The notes below the pieces were generated by a model, which worked only from the letters and a program-made list of their open reading frames with translations, made no database searches and had not been told where the DNA came from. Below, in pieces: positions 58,959 through 64,000 of a stretch of 64,000 nucleotides of DNA. Every line of letters starts with the position of its first letter. Position 1 is the stretch's first letter. Position numbers and translations under genes: made by a program. Origin of the DNA: Silicimonas algicola (GTDB lineage Bacteria; Pseudomonadota; Alphaproteobacteria; Rhodobacterales; Rhodobacteraceae); the NCBI RefSeq assembly GCF_003148765.1, contig NZ_QGGV01000004.1, forward strand, positions 124,001-188,000, read 5' to 3'.

Positions 58959-60025
58959 TACTGGCCTCGGTCTGCAATAACGCGGCCCAACAGCTGCGCC
59001 GTGTAGTCTACGATAGGTACGATTCTTCCGTAGTTCAGGCGCGTCGGTCCGATGACGCCGATCGCTCCGATGATCTTCCGGTCAGCGTTCATATAGGGAG
59101 AGACGACCAGAGAGGAACCGGAAAGTGAGAAAAGCTTGTTCTCGGACCCAATGAAAATCCGCACGCCTTCGCCGTCCTGCGTAAGATTGAGGAAGTCCGC
59201 GATGTCGCGCTTCCGCTCGAGATCGTCGAATAGCGTCCTGATGCGTTCAAGCTCGGCCTCCTCGGCGCTTCCCGCCAAGAGGTTCGAGCGTCCGCGAACG
59301 ATCAGCCGTTCCGTCTCGGTGCCCTCGTTTTCCCAGATCACCGTGCCGTTTTCGACCAGGTCGCGGGCCAGGTCGTTCAGTTCCTGCCGACGCTTGCCGA
59401 TCTCGGCTGCAATCACGCGGCCCAATTCGGACAAGGTGTGTCCGGCGACTATGGAATTCAGGAAGTTTGCCGCCTCGCGAAACGAGCTGGCCGTCTGGCC
59501 CGCGGGCGGATTAAAGACGCGGTTTTCGACGTGCCCGTCGTTGAACACCAGCACCACGAGAGCGCGGTCCGGCGCCAGGCTCACGAATTCGATGTGACGC
59601 ACAGGCGCTTCGTGCTTCGGCGCAAGAACGAGGCTGGCCCCGCGCGTAACGCCGGACAATGCAGCACCCACTCGATCCAGGATCGACGTGACCGAGGAGT
59701 CGCTTCCTGTGATCTCGGCATCTATGGCATCGCGGTCCTCGGACGTCGGATCGCCGACCTCGAGAAGTCCGTCGACGAACATTCGCAGACCGAGCTCTGT
59801 CGGGATGCGTCCGGCCGACACATGCGGCGACCCGAGAAGGCCCAGGTACTCCAGATCCTGCATGACGTTTCGGATCGTGGCAGCGCTGACCTTCTCGCTC
59901 ATCTCGCGGGTCAACGTTCGCGAGCCGACAGGGTCGCCCTTGGTGAGATACGACTCCACCACCCGGCGAAAGACCTCGCGCGACCGATGGTTCATTTCTT
60001 CCAGCAGCTTTCCGGTGTCCGTCAT
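58958..60025 (-). CDS. hrcA: Heat-inducible transcription repressor HrcA
   Basis: HrcA represses CIRCE-controlled heat-shock genes, commonly groESL in alphaproteobacteria. The winged-helix DNA-binding domain is VVESYLTKGDPVGSRTLT and VSAATIRNVMQDLEYLG. LGLRMFVDGLLE and the GAF-like and C-terminal regions follow; IGVIGPTRLNYGRIVPIVDY is conserved at the end. The length of 355 residues fits. I see no CIRCE element inside the window, so its targets lie elsewhere. Confidence 0.94.
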   Translation of the reverse strand: MTDTGKLLEEMNHRSREVFRRVVESYLTKGDPVGSRTLTREMSEKVSAATIRNVMQDLEYLGLLGSPHVSAGRIPTELGLRMFVDGLLEVGDPTSEDRDAIDAEITGSDSSVTSILDRVGAALSGVTRGASLVLAPKHEAPVRHIEFVSLAPDRALVVLVFNDGHVENRVFNPPAGQTASSFREAANFLNSIVAGHTLSELGRVIAAEIGKRRQELNDLARDLVENGTVIWENEGTETERLIVRGRSNLLAGSAEEAELERIRTLFDDLERKRDIADFLNLTQDGEGVRIFIGSENKLFSLSGSSLVVSPYMNADRKIIGAIGVIGPTRLNYGRIVPIVDYTAQLLGRVIADRGQ

Positions 60026-60051
60026 TGGATCCCACGTCGCAGAAGCGGTGC

Positions 60052-60080
60052 AATTAAAGGGAAGGCGGGGGTGACGTCAA
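60052..60080 (-). promoter_or_regulatory. Possible promoter of hrcA-grpE
   Basis: TTGACG (60080-60075) is followed after 17 bases by TTAATT (60057-60052) on the minus strand, about 27 bases before the hrcA ATG. The -35 is near consensus, the -10 weak. Confidence 0.45.
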
Positions 60081-60086
60081 TCGGGG

Positions 60087-60115
60087 TTGAAGCAATCCGA
60101 CCGTCCGACTATCAA
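60087..60115 (+). promoter_or_regulatory. Possible promoter of rph-rdgB-hemW
   Basis: TTGAAG (60087-60092) and TATCAA (60110-60115) are separated by 17 bases, about 24 bases before the rph ATG. It runs back-to-back with the candidate hrcA promoter in a 113-base interval. Confidence 0.45.
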
Positions 60116-60138
60116 CCGCCGACACTGAGGAGACACCG

Positions 60139-60849
60139 ATGAGACCATCCGGACGGGCCGTGGGCGAAATGCGCCCGGTGTCTATCGAAACCAGCGTGAC
60201 GCGCCATGCCGAGGGGTCTTGCATGATCCGCTGCGGCGACACGCATGTCCTGTGCACCGCCTCAATCGACGAACGCGTCCCGCCATGGATGAAGAATTCG
60301 GGTCTCGGCTGGGTCACGGCCGAATACGGCATGCTGCCCCGGGCGACGCACACGCGTGGCAAGCGCGAAGCCAAGAATGGCCAATCCGGCCGCACTCAGG
60401 AAATCCAGCGTCTGATCGGCCGCGCCCTTCGCGCCTGCGTCGATCGCCCTGCTTTGGGCGAACGCCAGATCATCATCGACTGCGACGTGATCCAGGCCGA
60501 CGGTGGCACGCGCTGCGCCTCGATCACGGGGGGATGGGTTGCGCTTCGGCTTGCGGTGAACAGCCTGATGAAGGCCGGTCTCGTGCGGACCGATCCACTG
60601 ACTGACCACGTCGCGGCAGTATCATGTGGCATCTATGCCGGTCAGCCGGTGCTGGATCTCGACTATCCCGAGGACAGCGAAGCCGGCGTCGACGGTAACT
60701 TCGTTCTCACAGGGCGCGGCCGTCTGATCGAGGTGCAGATGTCCGCCGAAGGCGCGACCTTCGCGCGAGACGAGATGTCGACGCTTCTCGACCTCGCCTC
60801 AGCCGGGATCGACACCCTCGTGGCCGCGCAAAAGACCGCGCTGGTCTGA
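60139..60849 (+). CDS. rph: Ribonuclease PH
   Basis: RNase PH is a phosphorolytic 3'-to-5' exoribonuclease that trims tRNA 3' ends. [17 protein letters not shown] at the N-terminus, [15 protein letters not shown], and [20 protein letters not shown] are the family signatures for phosphate and RNA binding. The length of 236 residues is typical. Its stop shares a base with the rdgB start. Confidence 0.96.
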   Translation: MRPSGRAVGEMRPVSIETSVTRHAEGSCMIRCGDTHVLCTASIDERVPPWMKNSGLGWVTAEYGMLPRATHTRGKREAKNGQSGRTQEIQRLIGRALRACVDRPALGERQIIIDCDVIQADGGTRCASITGGWVALRLAVNSLMKAGLVRTDPLTDHVAAVSCGIYAGQPVLDLDYPEDSEAGVDGNFVLTGRGRLIEVQMSAEGATFARDEMSTLLDLASAGIDTLVAAQKTALV

Positions 60850-61460
60850 TGCGGCGCTTCGTCGACGACCGTCTTCTCGTCGCGACCCATAATCGGGGCA
60901 AGCTGGAAGAGATCGCCGACCTCCTGTCGGATCACGGCATTTCGGTTGTGGGCGCTGCAGACATGAACCTGCCCGAACCGGACGAGACGGGCACGTCCTT
61001 TGTCGAGAACGCCCGCATCAAGGCCCATGCGGCGGCGCAGGCGACCGGAATGCCCGCCCTCTCGGACGACTCCGGCATCGAGATCGATGCGCTGCAAGGG
61101 GCCCCGGGTGTCTATACCGCGGACTGGGCCGAAACTCCGAATGGTCGCGACTTCGGTCTGGCCATGACGCGCGCTCACGACGAGCTGATTGCGTCCGGGG
61201 CCCCTGAACCCTGGACGGCGCAGTTCTGCGCCACCTTCGTTCTTGCCTGGCCCGACGGACATGACGAAGTCTTTCCTGGGAAGGTCGAGGGACGTTTCGT
61301 CTGGCCGATGCGGGGCGATCAGGGACATGGATACGATCCGGTCTTCCAGCCTGATGGCCACGACACCACTTTCGGCGAGATGGACCGTTGGCAAAAGAAC
61401 CGCATGAGCCATCGCGCGGATGCCTTCCGCAAGCTCAAGGCCGCCATCGGCCATGGATGA
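60849..61460 (+). CDS. rdgB: dITP/XTP pyrophosphatase (RdgB/HAM1 family)
   Basis: The enzyme removes dITP and XTP from the nucleotide pool. LLVATHNRGKLEEIADLL is the substrate-binding start; ALSDDSGIEIDALQGAPGVY carries the metal-binding acidic residues, and GDQGHGYDPVFQPDGHDTTF completes the fold. The length of 203 residues is standard. It overlaps rph by one base and hemW by eight bases. Confidence 0.95.
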   Translation: MRRFVDDRLLVATHNRGKLEEIADLLSDHGISVVGAADMNLPEPDETGTSFVENARIKAHAAAQATGMPALSDDSGIEIDALQGAPGVYTADWAETPNGRDFGLAMTRAHDELIASGAPEPWTAQFCATFVLAWPDGHDEVFPGKVEGRFVWPMRGDQGHGYDPVFQPDGHDTTFGEMDRWQKNRMSHRADAFRKLKAAIGHG

Positions 61461-62580
61461 GAGGCCCGGCTTCGGGCTCTATGTCCACTGGCCCTTCTGC
61501 CAGTCCAAGTGCCCCTACTGCGACTTCAACAGCCATGTGTCGGCTTCCGTCGACCATGTGGCCTGGCGAGAGGCGCTTGCGTCGGAAATCAGGCGTAGCG
61601 CTGCCGAAACCGGATCACGCGTCATCGACACGATCTTCTTCGGCGGCGGCACGCCCAGCCTGATGCCGCCCGAAACGGTAGGCGCCGTCATCGAAGCGGC
61701 GAGGTCATCCTGGACCGCGTCGAATGACATGGAGATCACGCTCGAGGCGAACCCGACCTCGGTCGAAGCCGGACGCTTCCAAGCTTACGCCGACGCAGGT
61801 GTCAATCGCGTGTCCGTTGGCGTGCAGTCGCTGGTCGAAGACGACCTCCGCGCCCTTGGCCGTCTTCACAGCGTCGAAGAGGCGCGGGCAGCGGTGGCGA
61901 CGGCTCAGCAGATCTTTCCGCGCGTATCGTTCGACCTAATTTACGCCCGGCAGAACCAGACGCTTGAGTCGTGGCGAAACGAACTGGCCCAGGCTCTTTC
62001 GATGTCGTCCGGTCACCTGTCGCTTTACCAGCTTACCATCGAACCCAGTACCGCGTTCGGCGATCGTTTTAGTAAAGGATCGCTCCGTGGTCTGCCCGAC
62101 GAGGACCTGGGCGCGGACATGTTTGACCTCACGCAGGACATGACCGAAGCAGCTGGGCTGCCGGCATATGAAACGTCGAACCACGCGTCTCTGGGCCACG
62201 AAGCGCGTCACAACCTCATCTACTGGCGGTCTGGCGAGTGGGTCGGCGTCGGGCCTGGCGCGCATGGGCGACTGTCCTTGCCTGAGGGCCGGACGGCAAC
62301 TGAGACGCATCTGGCGCCCTTGAAGTGGCTGGCTGCCGTGAGAGATGAAGGAAGCGGCGAAAGCCTTCGCATCCAGCTTTCGCCCGAGGATGTTCGGGAG
62401 GAAGCTGTCCTGATGGGGTTGCGGCTTGGCGAGGGCGTGTCTCTCGACGGTCTGAAAAACGTCAAGGCAATCAACGAGTTGACCGAACTTGGGCTCATCG
62501 AAGTTGCGTCGGACCGCGTTCGTCTGACCCGCAAGGGCAAGCCTCTCCTGAATGCGATCCTGAGGCAGCTTCTGACTTAG
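61453..62580 (+). CDS. hemW: Radical SAM family haem chaperone HemW
   Basis: HemW binds haem and delivers it to respiratory enzymes; older annotations call it oxygen-independent coproporphyrinogen oxidase. YVHWPFCQSKCPYCDFNSH holds the C-x3-C-x2-C iron-sulfur motif for SAM. FFGGGTPSLMPPETVGAVI and VNRVSVGVQSLVEDDLRALG follow. The ATG at 61453 overlaps rdgB by eight bases, giving 375 residues; a start at 61420 is a poorer choice. It converges on parB with a 4-base overlap. Confidence 0.93.
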   Translation: MDERPGFGLYVHWPFCQSKCPYCDFNSHVSASVDHVAWREALASEIRRSAAETGSRVIDTIFFGGGTPSLMPPETVGAVIEAARSSWTASNDMEITLEANPTSVEAGRFQAYADAGVNRVSVGVQSLVEDDLRALGRLHSVEEARAAVATAQQIFPRVSFDLIYARQNQTLESWRNELAQALSMSSGHLSLYQLTIEPSTAFGDRFSKGSLRGLPDEDLGADMFDLTQDMTEAAGLPAYETSNHASLGHEARHNLIYWRSGEWVGVGPGAHGRLSLPEGRTATETHLAPLKWLAAVRDEGSGESLRIQLSPEDVREEAVLMGLRLGEGVSLDGLKNVKAINELTELGLIEVASDRVRLTRKGKPLLNAILRQLLT

Positions 62581-63479
62581 ACTTCACCTGCGCCCGTCGT
62601 CACGGACAGGCGTCTGCACACTTCGTCCAACTCGGTCAGGTCACGGTATCGGATGGTCAGCGTTCCGTTCTCGGTTCCCGCCGCGTGATCGATTGTCACC
62701 TTCATACCAAGAGCGGCAGCAAGGTCGCGCTCGATTTGCCTTGTGTCAGCATCTTTTTCGGTCCGGTTCGCTACGCCTTTCGCCTTTGATCCCGAACCCT
62801 TCGCCAGACGCTCGGCCTGACGCACCGAGAGGCTGCTCTTTGCGATTTGCCGCGCGAGTGTGACCGGATCTTCAGCTGTCACGAGTGCGCGCGCGTGGCC
62901 TGCGGAGAGGGTTCCCTCGCGGACAAACGACAGGACTTCGTCGGGCAGATTGAGCATGCGCAGGAGGTTCGCGATGTGGCTGCGGCTTTTCCCCATTGCC
63001 TCGGCCAGCTTTTCTTGCGTGTGCCCGAAGCGGTCCATCAGTTGGCGATAGCCAGCGGCCTCTTCCACCGCGTTCAGATCGGCCCGCTGGATGTTCTCGA
63101 TGATGGCGAGCTCCAAGACCTCGGTGTCGTCGAGCTCCCGCACGATGGCTGGCACTTCGTGAAGGCGCGCGCGCTGCGCCGCACGCCAGCGCCGTTCGCC
63201 CGCGACGATCTGATATCCGCCGGGGTTCCTGGGATCGGGTCGCAGGATCAAGGGCTGGATGATGCCCTTCTCCCTGATCGATGTGGTCAGCTCCTCGAGT
63301 GCGTCCTCGGTAAAGGTGCGGCGGGGCTGATCCGGATTTGGCAGGATGCGGTCGATGGCGACCGTTGCTTCGGCCTTCCGCGATCCTGAAGATCCTGCAG
63401 CAGAGGGTGCCTCCACATCCGCCATGAGGGCCGAAAGCCCACGACCTAATCCCCGACGCTCGACTTTTGCCTGTGCCAT
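62577..63479 (-). CDS. parB: Chromosome-partitioning protein ParB
   Basis: ParB binds parS and slides on DNA using CTP. The N-terminal GERRWRAAQRARLHEVP contains the CTP-binding box, and the central HTH region is EKLAEAMGKSRSHIANLLRM. RGLGRGLSALM is the typical start, which interacts with ParA. The length of 300 residues is typical. It is 11 bases after parA. No parS site was noticed in this window, though I cannot search exhaustively by eye. Confidence 0.95.
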   Translation of the reverse strand: MAQAKVERRGLGRGLSALMADVEAPSAAGSSGSRKAEATVAIDRILPNPDQPRRTFTEDALEELTTSIREKGIIQPLILRPDPRNPGGYQIVAGERRWRAAQRARLHEVPAIVRELDDTEVLELAIIENIQRADLNAVEEAAGYRQLMDRFGHTQEKLAEAMGKSRSHIANLLRMLNLPDEVLSFVREGTLSAGHARALVTAEDPVTLARQIAKSSLSVRQAERLAKGSGSKAKGVANRTEKDADTRQIERDLAAALGMKVTIDHAAGTENGTLTIRYRDLTELDEVCRRLSVTTGAGEV

Positions 63480-63490
63480 TGGCCGCTACC

Positions 63491-64000
63491 CTATGATGCG
63501 GAGTGCTCGATCTTCTCTACCACTTCTTGTGCCAGTGCGCGATAGGCCAAAGCACCTTTCGACGTAGGATCGTAGCTCAGGACTGGCATCGCGTACGATG
63601 GCGCTTCCGACAGCCTGACGTTCCGGGGAACCACGGTGTCATAAACCAATGCCCCCAAAGTTTGTCGCGCGTCGGTCTCGACCTGCTGGCTCAGGTTATT
63701 GCGGGCGTCGTACATCGTCAGAAGGACGCCCTCAATCCGAAGGTCCGGATTCGCCGATTGGCGAACTTCTCGGACCGTTCTCATTAGCTGCGACAAGCCC
63801 TCTAGCGCGAAGAACTCGCTTTGAAGCGGAATCAGCACCGAGTCCGACGCCACCATGGCGTTGATCGTGAGAAGGCTCAGGGATGGCGGGCAGTCTATTA
63901 AGACGAAATCTAGCTCGTAACCGTCGATGGCCGGCTGTCGCAGGGCATCATGAAGTAAAAAGCTTCGCTTTTCGATCGACATCATCTCGATATCTGCAGA
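63491..64000 (-). CDS. parA: Chromosome-partitioning ATPase ParA (C-terminal part; N-terminus outside window)
   Basis: The frame is open through base 64000. YELDFVLIDCPPSLSLLTIN is Walker B; LIPLQSEFFALEGLSQLMR and LTMYDARNNLSQQVETDAR are ParA/Soj signatures, and VPRNVRLSEAPSYAMPVLSY follows. The Walker A loop is missing only because the window ends. The visible part is 169 residues, about two thirds of the protein. ParA moves ParB-parS complexes; the position beside rph-rdgB-hemW fits an origin-proximal locus. Confidence 0.95.
   Translation of the reverse strand, partial: SADIEMMSIEKRSFLLHDALRQPAIDGYELDFVLIDCPPSLSLLTINAMVASDSVLIPLQSEFFALEGLSQLMRTVREVRQSANPDLRIEGVLLTMYDARNNLSQQVETDARQTLGALVYDTVVPRNVRLSEAPSYAMPVLSYDPTSKGALAYRALAQEVVEKIEHSAS

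Noticed and set aside
60026-60138. CIRCE element upstream of hrcA
   Set aside because: TTAGCACTC and its complement are not present here or upstream of dnaK.

Overview
This is a gene-dense (about 95% coding), GC-rich chromosomal stretch of an alphaproteobacterium, most likely a Rhodobacteraceae/Roseobacter-group member. I base this on protein family content and gene order (rimP-nusA-ylxR-infB, ppi-argJ-mutT next to secA, rph-rdgB-hemW facing parA-parB, hrcA-grpE apart from dnaK-dnaJ, an Hpt gene beside an RR-PP2C phosphatase), on heat-shock promoters of the CTTG-N17-CCTATATA type, and on a possible CtrA-like box. No rRNA, tRNA, IS element, prophage, CRISPR array or restriction system is visible. 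The parAB pair at the right edge suggests proximity to the replication origin.

Layout. 1-366: 3' end of ptsN. 354-8729 (minus): a compact surface-glycan operon in the order cysQ, GT2, galU, GT4, GT2-like, GT14/DUF5928, double-domain sulfotransferase. It diverges from 8824-10810 (plus): a KpsM-type ABC-2 permease with two small exported proteins. 10807-16286: alkB, then dnaK-dnaJ with a strong RpoH-type promoter and a large intercistronic stem-loop, a small J-domain protein and radC. 16277-21434 (minus): secA, an anchored envelope protein, and a solute-binding/OmpA fusion. 21615-24395 (plus): parvulin PPIase, argJ, mutT and a 40-residue small protein. 24410-29833 (minus): rimP-nusA-ylxR-infB with a terminator after infB and a terminator-like hairpin in front of rimP. 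30030-36492: 5-FCL, an EEP-family lipoprotein candidate, a CAP protein, proline iminopeptidase, ubiG, and the operon comF-grxC-nitrilase-marR. 36514-40318: methyltransferase, hemH, and L,D-transpeptidases alternating with CAP proteins. 40386-48212 (minus): hslO-nudL-cca and a heterodimeric ABC exporter followed directly by an RlmD/TrmA-like methyltransferase. 48283-53188: NUDIX, RR-PP2C, Hpt, an exported bipolar-charge protein and argG. 53306-54900 (minus): class IV aminotransferase and a small sulfotransferase-like protein. 55040-58404: exported msrA and mutS. 58401-60025 (minus): hrcA-grpE. 60139-62580: rph-rdgB-hemW. 62577-64000 (minus): parA (truncated by the window) and parB.

The most distinctive system is the glycan cluster at 354-10810. 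It joins PAP phosphatase (cysQ) and a sulfotransferase-like enzyme in the same operon as four glycosyltransferases and galU, which suggests a sulfated exopolysaccharide or capsule. Its ABC permease has no ATPase partner in the window. Other points of interest are shared RpoH-type promoters for dnaK and hslO, leader structures around rimP and dnaK-dnaJ, the paired CAP and L,D-transpeptidase genes, the RR-PP2C/Hpt signalling pair, and the exported bipolar-charge protein at 50707-51840. All functional calls come from reading motifs by eye; no database search was run.
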